From assembly GCA_047947135.1 (NCBI GenBank), contig CP170457.1:744001-808000 (forward strand): DNA of 64,000 bases, in the 5' to 3' direction. This stretch comes from Planctobacterium sp047947135 (GTDB taxonomy: Bacteria; Pseudomonadota; Gammaproteobacteria; Enterobacterales; Alteromonadaceae). This document shows positions 1 through 9,165 of the stretch, piece by piece. The notes beneath the pieces were generated by a model. It was not told the origin of the DNA. It made no database searches and saw only the letters and a program-made list of their open reading frames with translations. Every line of letters begins with the position of its first letter. Position 1 is the first letter of the stretch. The translations under genes and the position numbers were made by a program.

Positions 1-665
1 TCTGCGGATGCTTCGAAGTTTTTCCGCAACTGAATGCCATTGGCGGATTCTCTGAGTAAATCCAGCTCATCTTCGATGGTCTTGCGATACTCTTCAACAA
101 CTTCGACCGGGCGTAAGCGCCGACCATCCGGTAACACTTTTTGCACCACCCAGGCAATCACCCGCATCAACTCAATATCAGCATTAATGGTCTCAGCGAT
201 ATTAGGGCGAATCACCTTGATCACGATATCTTTGCCATCTTCTTTCAGAGTCGCTGTATGCACTTGAGCAATCGACGCTGAAGCCAACGGCTCTGTAGCA
301 AAATCATCAAAGTATTCAGATATATCTTTTATTTGCAGCGCGCTTTCAATAATAGACTGGGCTTGTTCGCCATCAAAAGGCTGCACTTTGTCTTGCAGGA
401 GAGCTAACTCATCGGCGATATCTGGGGGTAATAAGTCGCGCCGCGTCGACAACATTTGTCCAAATTTAATAAATACCGGTCCCAGTCCCTGCAATGCCAG
501 TCGCAATCTCTGGCCGTCCGTTTGCTCGGGATATTTGTTGTATAACCAGAAAAAGAAACACCGAAAAAACCTGAAATACCAGGGCAGAAATCGTTTCGGA
601 ATTAATTTGTCTAAACCATGATTGAGTAAGGTTTTGGTGATGGTGTACAGGCGAATTAAGCGCAT
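1..665 (-). CDS. ubiB: UbiB, ubiquinone biosynthesis ABC1/ADCK-type kinase-like protein (partial)
   Basis: Only the first ~221 codons are present; the C-terminus runs off the left edge. UbiB is an atypical (ADCK/COQ8-like) membrane-associated kinase-fold ATPase that supports coenzyme Q synthesis. The visible N-terminus begins MRLIRLYTIT and contains the KFGQMLSTR element with the KxGQ signature, followed by the PLASASIAQVH nucleotide-binding loop in which the usual glycine loop is alanine-rich, as expected for this family. The ATG shares one base with the stop of the preceding ubiJ gene (TGATG), so the two are translationally coupled and belong to one operon ubiE-ubiJ-ubiB. Identification is very secure; the kinase C-lobe cannot be assessed. 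Confidence 0.95.
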   Translation of the reverse strand, partial: MRLIRLYTITKTLLNHGLDKLIPKRFLPWYFRFFRCFFFWLYNKYPEQTDGQRLRLALQGLGPVFIKFGQMLSTRRDLLPPDIADELALLQDKVQPFDGEQAQSIIESALQIKDISEYFDDFATEPLASASIAQVHTATLKEDGKDIVIKVIRPNIAETINADIELMRVIAWVVQKVLPDGRRLRPVEVVEEYRKTIEDELDLLRESANGIQLRKNFEASA

Positions 666-1285
666 CAATCAGCCCTGCCGTTTTCAAGTTGGGTCAGTCG
701 TTGTTCTAGCCTATCTACCTGTGCATTGATGCGGTGTACATCCTCAATAAAGGCGTCCACTAACAGCGGGTGCGCTGCGACCTGTTTCTCTTCTAACGCA
801 GCGTCTTTGAGTATTTGTTGCATGGTAAGGTGCAGTGCATGTGCTTTTTGCTTGAGCGCCTTGCCGGTACTGACCAGATTATAGGCCAGAACATCACCCA
901 CACGTTGTGCCAACAACTCTTCCCAGTCTATGGATAGTTCACTGAACAATGCCGAAAACTGCTGTGCCGTGTGCAAATCGCCTTCCAGTTGCAGCTGATC
1001 ACTTTTAATCATGCGGGTTAATTGGCTACTGTCCTTAAGAGTTGAGATAGACCAGACACTGACCGCAATACTGACATCACTTCCAGAGGCAGAATCCTTT
1101 TCTTCCGCCATCACCAGGACTTTATCAGCAAAACAAAACCGCAAAGCAAAGGGTATTTCCTGCAGAGAAACTCGGATCTGTTTGTCAGCCAGCTTATTAA
1201 AGCGCTGTGCCGCACCAGGGTCCAAGGTCAACAGAGTATTGATACCATTTTCAATAACGCTGGTGACTAACTGCTGAAATGGCAT
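665..1285 (-). CDS. ubiJ: UbiJ, SCP2-domain ubiquinone biosynthesis accessory factor
   Basis: A 206-residue protein of the UbiJ (YigP) family. In E. coli UbiJ binds polyprenyl-ubiquinone intermediates through an SCP2 lipid-binding fold and helps organise the soluble Ubi complex. The N-terminal ~110 residues have the SCP2-like pattern (an LDPGAAQRFNKLADK segment, then alternating strands) and the C-terminal ~40 residues form a predicted coiled coil (AQVDRLEQRLTQLE). The reading frame starts one base inside the ubiE stop codon and ends one base inside the ubiB start, so it is tightly coupled in the operon. Length and position both fit the family. Confidence 0.9.
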   Translation of the reverse strand: MPFQQLVTSVIENGINTLLTLDPGAAQRFNKLADKQIRVSLQEIPFALRFCFADKVLVMAEEKDSASGSDVSIAVSVWSISTLKDSSQLTRMIKSDQLQLEGDLHTAQQFSALFSELSIDWEELLAQRVGDVLAYNLVSTGKALKQKAHALHLTMQQILKDAALEEKQVAAHPLLVDAFIEDVHRINAQVDRLEQRLTQLENGRAD

Positions 1286-2040
1286 TAAAACTTAAACCCC
1301 TTGTGCAGGGCAACAATTCCCCCTGTCAGGTTGTAATATTGCACCTGCTCAAACCCGGATGTTTGCATCATGCTTTTTAGGGTTTCCTGGTCCGGGTGCA
1401 TCCGAATTGATTCAGCTAGATACTGATAGCTGGCAGCGTCATTTGCCACTAACTGTCCCATTTTGGGCAGAATATTAAATGAGTACCAATCATACAATTT
1501 GGCAAAGTTGTCGTTTTCGGGCTTGGAAAATTCCAGCACCAATAATCGCCCACCGGGTTTTAAGACCCGAAACATAGACGATAAAGCCCGCTGTTTGTCT
1601 GTGACATTGCGCAATCCGAAGGCAATAGTGACTAAATCGAAATGATTATCCGGAAAGGGCAAACATTCTGCATCTGCCTGAACGCATTCAAGATTACCGA
1701 CAATACCGGCATCACGCAGTTTATCTCGACCGACCTGCAACATGGACTCGTTGATATCAGACAGCACGACATGCCCGGTTGGACCGACGATACGCGCGAA
1801 CTTTGCCGCCAGGTCTCCCGTTCCACCAGCCAGATCCAACACCTTGTGTCCTGGACGAATGCCACTACAATCCAGTGTAAAGCGTTTCCACAAACGATGG
1901 ATACCGAGAGACATAACATCGTTCATAATGTCGTATTTAGCGGCTACAGAATGAAAAACATCGGCAACTAAGCCGGCTTTCTGTTTTTTATCCACTTGTT
2001 TAAAGCCGAAATGGGTGGAATTCTCTTCCTGCACTGACAT
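1285..2040 (-). CDS. ubiE: UbiE, bifunctional demethylmenaquinone / 2-methoxy-6-polyprenyl-1,4-benzoquinol C-methyltransferase
   Basis: A 251-residue class I SAM-dependent methyltransferase, the standard UbiE length. It performs the C-methylation step of both ubiquinone and menaquinone synthesis. The SAM-binding motif I (LDLAGGTGD) lies at about residues 68-76, and the N-terminal VFHSVAAKYDIMNDVMSLG and C-terminal segment ending LHKGFKF are diagnostic. It is the first gene of the ubiE-ubiJ-ubiB operon on the minus strand; its stop overlaps the ubiJ start by one base (TAATG). No feature is out of the ordinary. Confidence 0.97.
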   Translation of the reverse strand: MSVQEENSTHFGFKQVDKKQKAGLVADVFHSVAAKYDIMNDVMSLGIHRLWKRFTLDCSGIRPGHKVLDLAGGTGDLAAKFARIVGPTGHVVLSDINESMLQVGRDKLRDAGIVGNLECVQADAECLPFPDNHFDLVTIAFGLRNVTDKQRALSSMFRVLKPGGRLLVLEFSKPENDNFAKLYDWYSFNILPKMGQLVANDAASYQYLAESIRMHPDQETLKSMMQTSGFEQVQYYNLTGGIVALHKGFKF

Positions 2041-2127
2041 GATCCTGGCTGGTTTATTTAATTGCTGCCATATACTATCAAATTGCGTTTCGGTTGCAGC
2101 AGCTAATTTGGTGACTATTTTAAAGCT

Positions 2128-2153
2128 ACCCGCCAGCCAGAGAGCCAGCGGGT
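2128..2153 (-). terminator. Weak hairpin downstream of prlC
   Basis: Six-base arms (ACCCGC / GCGGGT) flank a 14-base loop just past the prlC stop. On the minus strand the hairpin is followed by a short T/A-rich stretch rather than a clean T-run, so terminator activity is only possible. Confidence 0.3.
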
Positions 2154-2158
2154 TGATT

Positions 2159-4195
2159 TCAGTCAGTTATACCTGAGTGCCGCAGCAACGCATCCACAGA
2201 AGGCTCGCGGCCACGGAAAGCCTTAAACAATTCCATGGGTTCCTGAGAACCCCCCATTTCCAATATATTTTCCAGGAAAGAGCGCCCCGTCTGAGGATTA
2301 AATATGCCTTCTTCCTCAAATCGGGAAAAGGCATCAGACGACAATACTTCTGCCCATTTGTAGCTGTAATAACCTGCTGCATACCCACCCGCAAAAATAT
2401 GCGAAAAGCTACATTGAAAACGGTTGTACTCTGGCGGTTGCATAACCGCAACTTTCTGCCGCACGTCATTAATATACGCCTGAACATCCATACCCGACTG
2501 ATATTGCTGATGCAAACCAAAGTCAAACAAAGAGAACTCTATTTGTCGTGCCATTTGCATTGCAGACTGGAAATTCCGCGCCGCCAACAACTTATCCAGT
2601 AGCTCTTTCGGCAACGGCTGCGCTGTTTGATAGTGACCCGAAATAAAACTCAGTGCTTCTTCTTCCCAGCACCAGTTCTCCAGAAACTGACTGGGTAATT
2701 CTACTGCATCCCAAGCAACACCATTGATCCCAGACACGCCGGATACAGCGACTTTGGTCAACATATGGTGGATACCATGACCAAACTCATGGAATAACGT
2801 CAGTACCTCGTCATGGGTGAACAGTGCCGGTGTATCACCAACAGGCGCATTAAAATTACAGGTCAGATAGGCGACCGGCAGCTGTAAGCTACCATCAGCT
2901 CGGGTACGGCGCACTCGGCATTCGTCCATCCAGGCACCACCGCGCTTTTTCTCTCTGGCATACAAATCCAGATAAAACCCACCGCGCAGCTTATCGTCAG
3001 TGTCGAAAATCTCAAAATAACGCACATTCTTATGCCACATATCGACATCTTTGCGTTCCTGGATTTTTATGCCATAAAGGCGTTTCACGACTTCAAACAA
3101 GCCAGAAACCACGCGCTCTTCGGGAAAATACGGGCGTAACATTTCATCAGAAATGGCATAGCGCTGCTGCTTTAACTTTTCAGAGTAATACGCGATATCC
3201 CAGGACTGTAATTCTTTTTGACCATAGACTTGCTGGGCAAACTCACGTATCTCTTCCAGCTCTTTTTTCGCTCGTGGCAAAGAACGATTAGCTAAATCGT
3301 TGAGAAATTGCAGTACCTGATGTTCCGACTCCGCCATTTTGGTAGCCAGAGAACGGGCTGAATAATTATCAAAGCCCAATAAGTGGGCGTGTTCTTTGCG
3401 TAGTTTTAAAATCTCATTGATAATCTGATTATTATCAAACTCACCCGCATTGGGTCCCTGGTCTGATGCTCTTGTCACAAAGGCCTGATACATTTCTTCT
3501 CTGAGCTGGCGATTGTCAGCGTACATCATGACGGGTAAGTAGCTTGGGAAATCCAGAGTAAAAAGCCATCCATCCAGTTCTTTTTGCTCGGCGCATTGTT
3601 TGGCTGCGGCTTTTGCAGAATCCGGCAATCCGGCTAGGTCATCTTCGTTAGTGATATGCCGGGTAAAAGCCATCGTGGCATCCAGCACATTATTACTAAA
3701 TCGTGAAGACAGCTCGCTCAGCTTGGCGCTAATTTGTGCAAAGCGCACTTTCTTAGCTTCTTCCAGGTCAACTCCCGACAGGCTAAAATCACGCAGTGTA
3801 TTTTCAATTTCTTTACGCTGGGGCTGTGTCAGCGAAGCAAATTCCTCAGACTTATGCAATGCCTGGTAGGCTTTAAACAATCCCTGATGTTGTCCAACCC
3901 AGGTGCCATACTCTGATAACAGAGGCAAACAGGCATCATGGGCTTCCCTTAATGCATCACTGCTAACGACCGAATTGCTATGAGAAATCGGTGACCATAG
4001 TTGCGACAAAGCATCGTCAGCTTCATCAATCGGCATCACTAACCCTTGCCAGGTAAATTCGCCTTTGGCTAATGCGCCTTCGATAACTGATTTACAGTGA
4101 CTAATGGCATCCTTCACCTGAGTTTCAATCAACTCCGGTTTGATAGCTGAAAAATCGGGTAATTGGGTTGATTTATCTGAAGTAAGGTTCGACAT
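2159..4195 (-). CDS. prlC: PrlC, oligopeptidase A (M3 zinc metallopeptidase)
   Basis: A cytoplasmic M3-family metallopeptidase that degrades short peptides, including cleaved signal peptides. The zinc-binding motif HEFGH is at about residue 469, and the sequence follows E. coli oligopeptidase A throughout (for example FSHIFAGGYAAGYYSY near the C-terminus). The open frame extends upstream to 4288, but the extra 31 residues do not resemble the family; the ATG at 4195 (MSNLTSDKS) gives 678 residues, close to the usual ~680, and is preferred, although no strong Shine-Dalgarno precedes it. The next gene is divergently transcribed, so the 160-base gap holds both promoters. Confidence 0.95.
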   Translation of the reverse strand: MSNLTSDKSTQLPDFSAIKPELIETQVKDAISHCKSVIEGALAKGEFTWQGLVMPIDEADDALSQLWSPISHSNSVVSSDALREAHDACLPLLSEYGTWVGQHQGLFKAYQALHKSEEFASLTQPQRKEIENTLRDFSLSGVDLEEAKKVRFAQISAKLSELSSRFSNNVLDATMAFTRHITNEDDLAGLPDSAKAAAKQCAEQKELDGWLFTLDFPSYLPVMMYADNRQLREEMYQAFVTRASDQGPNAGEFDNNQIINEILKLRKEHAHLLGFDNYSARSLATKMAESEHQVLQFLNDLANRSLPRAKKELEEIREFAQQVYGQKELQSWDIAYYSEKLKQQRYAISDEMLRPYFPEERVVSGLFEVVKRLYGIKIQERKDVDMWHKNVRYFEIFDTDDKLRGGFYLDLYAREKKRGGAWMDECRVRRTRADGSLQLPVAYLTCNFNAPVGDTPALFTHDEVLTLFHEFGHGIHHMLTKVAVSGVSGINGVAWDAVELPSQFLENWCWEEEALSFISGHYQTAQPLPKELLDKLLAARNFQSAMQMARQIEFSLFDFGLHQQYQSGMDVQAYINDVRQKVAVMQPPEYNRFQCSFSHIFAGGYAAGYYSYKWAEVLSSDAFSRFEEEGIFNPQTGRSFLENILEMGGSQEPMELFKAFRGREPSVDALLRHSGITD

Positions 4196-4358
4196 GTCTG
4201 ATATTTGCGCTACATTTAAACTGATCATTGATTGCAAGGTAAGGTTGTTCGATGAGTTTATCAAGAGTCGAACCACAATATGTAACATCTGTCGATGGAC
4301 TGTGTGCTCATAATTCTGCTGTTGCAGCCTGCCTTAGCATGTTAAGGAAAAACAATTC

Positions 4359-4706
4359 ATGAAAGTACTGGTAATTGATGACAGCCCAGTCACACGAAAA
4401 ATGGTGCAACGCATGATTTCTTCGGTGTATCCCAATGCCACTTTTGCCGAAGCCAAAGATGGTGATGAGGCGCTGGACGTCATCGATGAGCAGTGCTATG
4501 ACCTTTACACCATTGATTACAATATGCCGGGCGCCAATGGCGAAATCGTCGCAATTGCAGCAAAAACCAAATCCCCCCGCGCCAAAATATGCATGCTGAC
4601 CTCTGACAAGGGCGATTCCACTCGACGTCTAGCGGAGCGCATAGGCGTTAAGTACCTGACTAAGCCCAATTTTGAACAGGACTTACTGGCGTTTATCAAA
4701 TCCTGA
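4359..4706 (+). CDS. Stand-alone CheY-like response regulator receiver protein
   Basis: A 115-residue single receiver domain with no output domain. The acidic pocket (D7, D8), the phospho-acceptor D53 (IDYNMPG, with P57 four residues later), the conserved Thr in CMLTSD and the Lys in LTKPN are all present, so it should be phosphorylatable. Its partner kinase is not adjacent; it lies alone between prlC (divergent) and gorA. Single-domain receivers act either on flagellar motors or as phosphorelay intermediates; the sequence does not say which. The upstream AAGGA supports the ATG start. Confidence 0.9.
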   Translation: MKVLVIDDSPVTRKMVQRMISSVYPNATFAEAKDGDEALDVIDEQCYDLYTIDYNMPGANGEIVAIAAKTKSPRAKICMLTSDKGDSTRRLAERIGVKYLTKPNFEQDLLAFIKS

Positions 4707-4753
4707 GATGAAAGGTTCACAGCTTCTCACCGTTCTAATTGAAAATATCTAAC

Positions 4754-4787
4754 AGGCTAATCGCTACAAGCTGTTTGCAATTAGCCT
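4754..4787. other. Inverted repeat between the receiver gene and gorA
   Basis: Eight-base arms (AGGCTAAT / ATTAGCCT) separated by 18 bases. It lies about 50 bases past the receiver stop and could be a weak terminator; there is no good T-run. Confidence 0.3.
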
Positions 4788-4833
4788 TATGATCCCGATA
4801 TAACAGCATTAAAGAATTCAACCAGAGAGTAAT

Positions 4834-6183
4834 ATGGCAGATTTTGATTATATTTGTATTGGTGGGGGCAGCGGTGGTATCGCCTCTGCAAACCGTGCCG
4901 CAATGCACGGCAAGAAAGTCGCAATCGTGGAAGCAAAACACATAGGTGGCACCTGCGTGAATGTTGGCTGCGTGCCAAAAAAGGCCATGTGGTACGGCGC
5001 CCAAGTCGCAGAAGCCATTAACCTCTATGCCGCAGATTATGGCTTTGATGTCACCGTCAATAAGTTTGACTGGCAAACTCTGGTAGACAGTCGAGAAGCC
5101 TATATCGAACGCATTCATGGCTCTTATGGCCGCGTATTTGAAAAAAATAACGTCGAAGTCATTCATGGTTTCGCCACATTTGTTGATGCCCATACGATTG
5201 CTGTGGATGGCAAACAATACACCGCTGATCATATCCTTATTGCCACTGGCGGTCGTCCATGGTGGCCAAGTATTCCGGGGGCTGAACACGGCATAGATTC
5301 TGATGGATTTTTTGAACTGAGAGAACAGCCCAAACGGGTCGCTGTTGTAGGTGCCGGTTATATCGCTGTCGAATTAGCGGGGGTTTTACATTCATTAGGT
5401 AGTGAGACTCATCTGGTGGTCAGAAAACATTCACCACTGCGTAGCTTTGATACCAGTCTGAGCGAAACGTTGGTGGAAATTATGCAAAAAGAAGGACCGA
5501 CTTTGCATACCCACTGTGTTCCAAAAGAAGTGGTAAAAGAGACCGATGATAGTCTGACACTGCATTTCGAGAATGGTCAGTCACTCAATGTCGACAAGGT
5601 TATCTGGGCAATTGGTCGAGTGCCATCGACAGATAAACTGGCACTGGAAAACGTTGGTGTTGAGCTGAACGAAAAAGGTTACATCAAGGTTGACGAGTAT
5701 CAGAACACCTCTGTCCGTGGCATCTATGCATTGGGTGACAACATTGGCAAAATCGAATTGACGCCCGTTGCAGTGAAAGCGGGCAGACTGTTGTCTGAGC
5801 GCCTGTTCAATGGCCAGACGAATGCCAAAATGGATTATGAGTTAGTACCCACTGTCGTTTTTAGCCATCCTCCTATAGGTACTATTGGGCTCACTGAAGA
5901 GCAGGCAATTGAGCGACATGGCAAGGACAATATAAAAGTCTACAACAGCAGTTTTGCGGCCATGTACACGGCGGTTACAAAGCATCGTCAAATGACTCGC
6001 ATGAAGTTGATCTGTGCCGGCCCCGAAGAAAAAGTAGTGGGATTGCATGGCATTGGTTACGCTATGGACGAGATCCTGCAAGGGTTTGGTGTGGCAATGA
6101 AAATGGGAGCCACCAAGGCCGACTTTGACGCCTGTGTCGCTATCCACCCGACGTCTGCGGAAGAGTACGTTACATTGCGTTAG
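4834..6183 (+). CDS. gorA: Glutathione-disulfide reductase
   Basis: A 449-residue flavoprotein that reduces oxidised glutathione with NADPH. The FAD-binding GGGSGG motif is at the N-terminus, the redox-active disulfide is in GGTCVNVGCVPKK at ~residues 38-50, the NADPH-binding VVGAGYIAVELAG is in the middle, and the C-terminal HPTSAEE carries the catalytic His-Glu of the dimer partner. Length matches E. coli Gor (450). A gagag ribosome-binding site precedes the ATG. It is monocistronic: a long hairpin follows and the next gene begins 145 bases later. Confidence 0.97.
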   Translation: MADFDYICIGGGSGGIASANRAAMHGKKVAIVEAKHIGGTCVNVGCVPKKAMWYGAQVAEAINLYAADYGFDVTVNKFDWQTLVDSREAYIERIHGSYGRVFEKNNVEVIHGFATFVDAHTIAVDGKQYTADHILIATGGRPWWPSIPGAEHGIDSDGFFELREQPKRVAVVGAGYIAVELAGVLHSLGSETHLVVRKHSPLRSFDTSLSETLVEIMQKEGPTLHTHCVPKEVVKETDDSLTLHFENGQSLNVDKVIWAIGRVPSTDKLALENVGVELNEKGYIKVDEYQNTSVRGIYALGDNIGKIELTPVAVKAGRLLSERLFNGQTNAKMDYELVPTVVFSHPPIGTIGLTEEQAIERHGKDNIKVYNSSFAAMYTAVTKHRQMTRMKLICAGPEEKVVGLHGIGYAMDEILQGFGVAMKMGATKADFDACVAIHPTSAEEYVTLR

Positions 6184-6191
6184 ATCATAAA

Positions 6192-6233
6192 CGAATTGGC
6201 GCAGAGCTTTACAGCGGCTCTCGCGTCAATTCG
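6192..6233. terminator. Long imperfect hairpin downstream of gorA
   Basis: A 42-base imperfect palindrome: CGAATTG / CAATTCG outer arms continue through a GCGC / GCG segment and AGAGC / GCTCT with one bulged base and a nine-base loop. It begins nine bases past the gorA stop. A 3'-end hairpin or terminator is the likely role, although no run of T follows on the plus strand. Confidence 0.45.
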
Positions 6234-6328
6234 ATAAATCACGAGCTGATAGTTGCATTTTGTTTAAATAAAAGACAATATTACGCTGATCTCACCAAAT
6301 TTAATGGTTAGTAAAAAGGATTTTAACC

Positions 6329-6979
6329 ATGTCAGCGCTGCTCAACGATTTATTTAGTTTTCCAATTGTAATTTATGCTTTCCCAATGCTGCTTTGCATC
6401 ATGTTCTGGGTCATTACTTTAATTGGGTTTGTCGATATTGAAGTCTTTGATTTTAGTACCGACAGCGAATTATCTGAAAGTGGTGCATCGGATGGAGGTG
6501 GTTGGTTACAGTCACTGGGATTGGATGGCGTGCCACTTACCGTCGCAATTACGCTGGTTGACACTTATGCCCTGGCATTTACTTATCTTGCCAAAAAATA
6601 CTTGATGCCACTGTTTGATGGTTTAGCAAGTGCTATAGCCATTGGCTCAATTACCGCACTTGTCGCTTTGCTCTTGGCTATACCTGTTTCGGCAATCTGC
6701 ATTAAGCCACTCCGGCGGTTCTTCCATACTCATGAAGGAGAGAGGAAGTCAGACTTAATTGGCACAATTTGCACCGTAACAACTGGAAGCGTTAACCAAG
6801 GATTTGGTCAAGCTACTGGTGATAACGGCATGGTTTTTAGCATTAGAGCACAGGAGCCCAATGAGCTTGCTAAGGGCTCCAGAGTGGTACTAATTGAATA
6901 CCTTCCCGCAGAAGACACCTATCAAGTGGTCAGCGAATCAGAGCTTATGGCCATGTCCTCTGAACACACAACGATTTAA
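6329..6979 (+). CDS. yqiJ: YqiJ-like inner-membrane protein with C-terminal OB-fold (flotillin partner)
   Basis: A 216-residue membrane protein resembling E. coli YqiJ, which is encoded next to the flotillin YqiK. The N-terminus holds a hydrophobic segment (residues ~8-33), a Ser/Asp-rich loop, and two more membrane stretches (~75-95 and ~105-130). The last ~75 residues form a small beta domain of the OB-fold/NfeD type that starts at GTICTVTTG and ends with a typical strand TYQVVSESE. It is followed 35 bases later by the yqiK-like gene, and AAGGA precedes its ATG. The pairing suggests a membrane microdomain or envelope-stress role, which is inferred from the family and not shown here. Confidence 0.85.
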   Translation: MSALLNDLFSFPIVIYAFPMLLCIMFWVITLIGFVDIEVFDFSTDSELSESGASDGGGWLQSLGLDGVPLTVAITLVDTYALAFTYLAKKYLMPLFDGLASAIAIGSITALVALLLAIPVSAICIKPLRRFFHTHEGERKSDLIGTICTVTTGSVNQGFGQATGDNGMVFSIRAQEPNELAKGSRVVLIEYLPAEDTYQVVSESELMAMSSEHTTI

Positions 6980-7014
6980 CTTTCTATATAACTGCAATCC
7001 TCAGGAGCACAAAC

Positions 7015-9039
7015 ATGAATGCAGGTAACAACTGGATGTTTTGGCTGGCGCTGGCTGCCGGTTTATTTTTCTTCGCCATGATCCTCACGCTATTTATGGC
7101 TCGGCTTTATCGTAAAGTAGAGCAAGGAAAAGCGATGATTGTTAACACCATGCGAGCCGAACCTAAAGTTACTTTTACAGGCGCATTGGTCTTGCCGGTA
7201 TTTCACAAAATGGAAATTATGGACATTTCCTTACGCACTATTGAAGTTGACAGAAACGGCTCTGATGGTTTGATTTGTAAAGATAATATTCGAGCCGATA
7301 TAAAGGTTGGTTTTTTTGTTCGCGTAAATAAGAACACCGACGATGTTCTCAAGGTAGCTCAAGCTATTGGATGTCAGCGAGCATCCAATATTGAAACACT
7401 TGAGGACTTGTTTAGCGCCAAGTTCTCAGAAGCACTCAAAACCGTTGGTAAGTCTCTCGAATTTGAAGAGTTGTATGCCAAAAGAGATAAGTTTCGCGAC
7501 CTCATCATCGACAATATCGGTACTGACTTAAATGGCTATATTCTTGAAGATGTTGCCATTGATTATCTGGAACAAACTCCTCTTGATAAACTAGATTCCA
7601 ATAACATCCTGGACTCGCAAGGTATTCGTAAAATTACCGAGTTGACCGCCCAACAACATATTCAGACCAATGTCTTTCGCCGGGATGAAGAAATGAAGAT
7701 TAAGGCTAAAGATGTTGAAACCCGAGAAGCCGTACTGGAACTCGAGCGGCAACAGGCCGAAGCTGAAGCCAAACAATTGAGAGAAATCGAAACAGTAAAA
7801 GCGCAAGAAGAAGCAGAAACCGAAAAAGTAAAATATGAAGAGCACATGAAAGCTGAACAAGCCCGGGTTCAGGCCGCTCAGGAAATCGAAGTACAGGAAC
7901 AAAATAAACAACGAGAAGTTGAAGTTGCAGAAAATAACCGTTTACGAGCTGTAGCGATAGAAGAAGAAAACGTGAAAAATGCTAGAGAGCTAGCAAAAAT
8001 TGAACGTGAAAAAGAAGCAGCCTTGCAAGCTATTGCCGCTGAAAAATTATTAGAGCATGAGAAACGAGAAATTGCGGAAGTGATTAGCGGCCGTATTGAA
8101 GTAGAAAAAAATGTGGCTGAGCGTGAAGAAGAAATTAATGAGCTCAGAAAAGTGGCAGAAGCAGAACGTTTAAAGAAAGCGCAAATCATCACCGCTGAAG
8201 CTCAAGCACAAGAAGCACTCGTCAAAGATATCAAAGCCGCCGAAGCTGGTGAGCAGGCTGCTACTCACAAAGCCAAAGAAAAAGCCGTATTAGCACAAGC
8301 TGATCTGGAAGTGGCTGAACTCAATGCGCAAGCAAAAGCGAAAGAAGCTTCTGGTTTAGAAGCTCTTGCTGCCGCTGATGGTCTGGCCGAAGCAAAAGTC
8401 ATGCAGGCAAAAGCCTCTGCATCAGAGGAACAAGGCATGGCACAAGTTAGAGTGGAAGACGCTAAAGCTGATGTACTGGAGAAAAAAGGACTGGCGGAAG
8501 CTGAGGTCGTGGCTAAAAAGGCGGTTGCTGAAGCTGAGGGCATGACCAAAAAGTTTGAAGCCATGGCGACAATGTCAGATCAACAACGTGCACACGAAGA
8601 ATTCCGTATGAGGATTGATAATCAGCACAAAGAAGCTCTGGAAATGATTTCTGCTAATCGCGATATTGCTGGTGAACAGGCAACCGTATTGGCTGAGGCA
8701 TTAAAGCAAGCCAAAATTGACATTGTTGGTGGTGATACCGGATATCTGGACCGCTTTATTAGATCGATCTCAGTTGGAAAAGGCATTGATGGGGCCATTC
8801 AACGAAGTGATACGCTCTCTACTGCTTTTGCAGACCACATGAATGGGGATGCCAGTTTTGTTGAAGACGCAAAATCACTAATCAGTAGCTTTGGTGGTGC
8901 AAGCGGCAATGCTAAGGATACAGCCATGACTGCACTAATGGCGAAACTTCTTAAAGAAAGTAAAGACAATCCCCACATTCTGGAGATGCTATCTCAAGGG
9001 ATAAATAGTATTAAAAGCACCCCCACAGAAAAACAGTAA
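7015..9039 (+). CDS. yqiK: YqiK-like flotillin (SPFH/PHB domain, long coiled coil)
   Basis: A 674-residue flotillin-family protein. One N-terminal membrane helix (~residues 8-28) is followed by an SPFH/band-7 domain (~30-200; LRTIEVDRNGSDGLICKDN and LDSNNILDSQGIRKI are typical), then by roughly 320 residues of very Ala/Glu/Lys-rich coiled coil (~215-535), and a less regular C-terminal tail. It is somewhat longer than E. coli YqiK. The AGGAG ribosome-binding site is well placed. Flotillins scaffold membrane microdomains. Here it sits between a YqiJ-like protein and a giant ATPase on the same strand, which suggests that the three proteins form one functional unit. Confidence 0.9.
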   Translation: MNAGNNWMFWLALAAGLFFFAMILTLFMARLYRKVEQGKAMIVNTMRAEPKVTFTGALVLPVFHKMEIMDISLRTIEVDRNGSDGLICKDNIRADIKVGFFVRVNKNTDDVLKVAQAIGCQRASNIETLEDLFSAKFSEALKTVGKSLEFEELYAKRDKFRDLIIDNIGTDLNGYILEDVAIDYLEQTPLDKLDSNNILDSQGIRKITELTAQQHIQTNVFRRDEEMKIKAKDVETREAVLELERQQAEAEAKQLREIETVKAQEEAETEKVKYEEHMKAEQARVQAAQEIEVQEQNKQREVEVAENNRLRAVAIEEENVKNARELAKIEREKEAALQAIAAEKLLEHEKREIAEVISGRIEVEKNVAEREEEINELRKVAEAERLKKAQIITAEAQAQEALVKDIKAAEAGEQAATHKAKEKAVLAQADLEVAELNAQAKAKEASGLEALAAADGLAEAKVMQAKASASEEQGMAQVRVEDAKADVLEKKGLAEAEVVAKKAVAEAEGMTKKFEAMATMSDQQRAHEEFRMRIDNQHKEALEMISANRDIAGEQATVLAEALKQAKIDIVGGDTGYLDRFIRSISVGKGIDGAIQRSDTLSTAFADHMNGDASFVEDAKSLISSFGGASGNAKDTAMTALMAKLLKESKDNPHILEMLSQGINSIKSTPTEKQ

Positions 9040-9054
9040 CCTCTAAGAGAATAG

Positions 9055-9085
9055 GCTGGCATCACCCTGTTACCACGATGCCAGC
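9055..9085 (+). other. Hairpin between the flotillin and ATPase genes
   Basis: Perfect nine-base arms (GCTGGCATC / GATGCCAGC) with a 13-base loop lie 15 bases past the flotillin stop and 80 bases before the ATPase start. There is no T-run, so it may act as a partial terminator or mRNA-stabilising element that sets the relative level of the ATPase. Confidence 0.45.
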
Positions 9086-9165
9086 TTGATTCAATACACC
9101 CAGACCGGTGTACTGATCATTAAACCCAGTTAGAGAATGTAGCAAGAGACGTTTTGGAGCAAAAC

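Noticed and set aside
7690..8560. Possible tandem DNA repeat in the flotillin coiled coil
   Set aside because: The repetition is of Ala/Glu/Lys codons without a fixed DNA period; it reflects heptad coiled coil, not a repeat array.
7591..8564. Phe- and Ser/Ala-rich minus-strand open frames
   Set aside because: Shadows of the Glu/Lys/Ala-rich coiled coil of the flotillin gene.
9154..9165. TTG start for the giant ATPase
   Set aside because: The ATG at 9166 has a GGAG at the right distance, which the TTG lacks.
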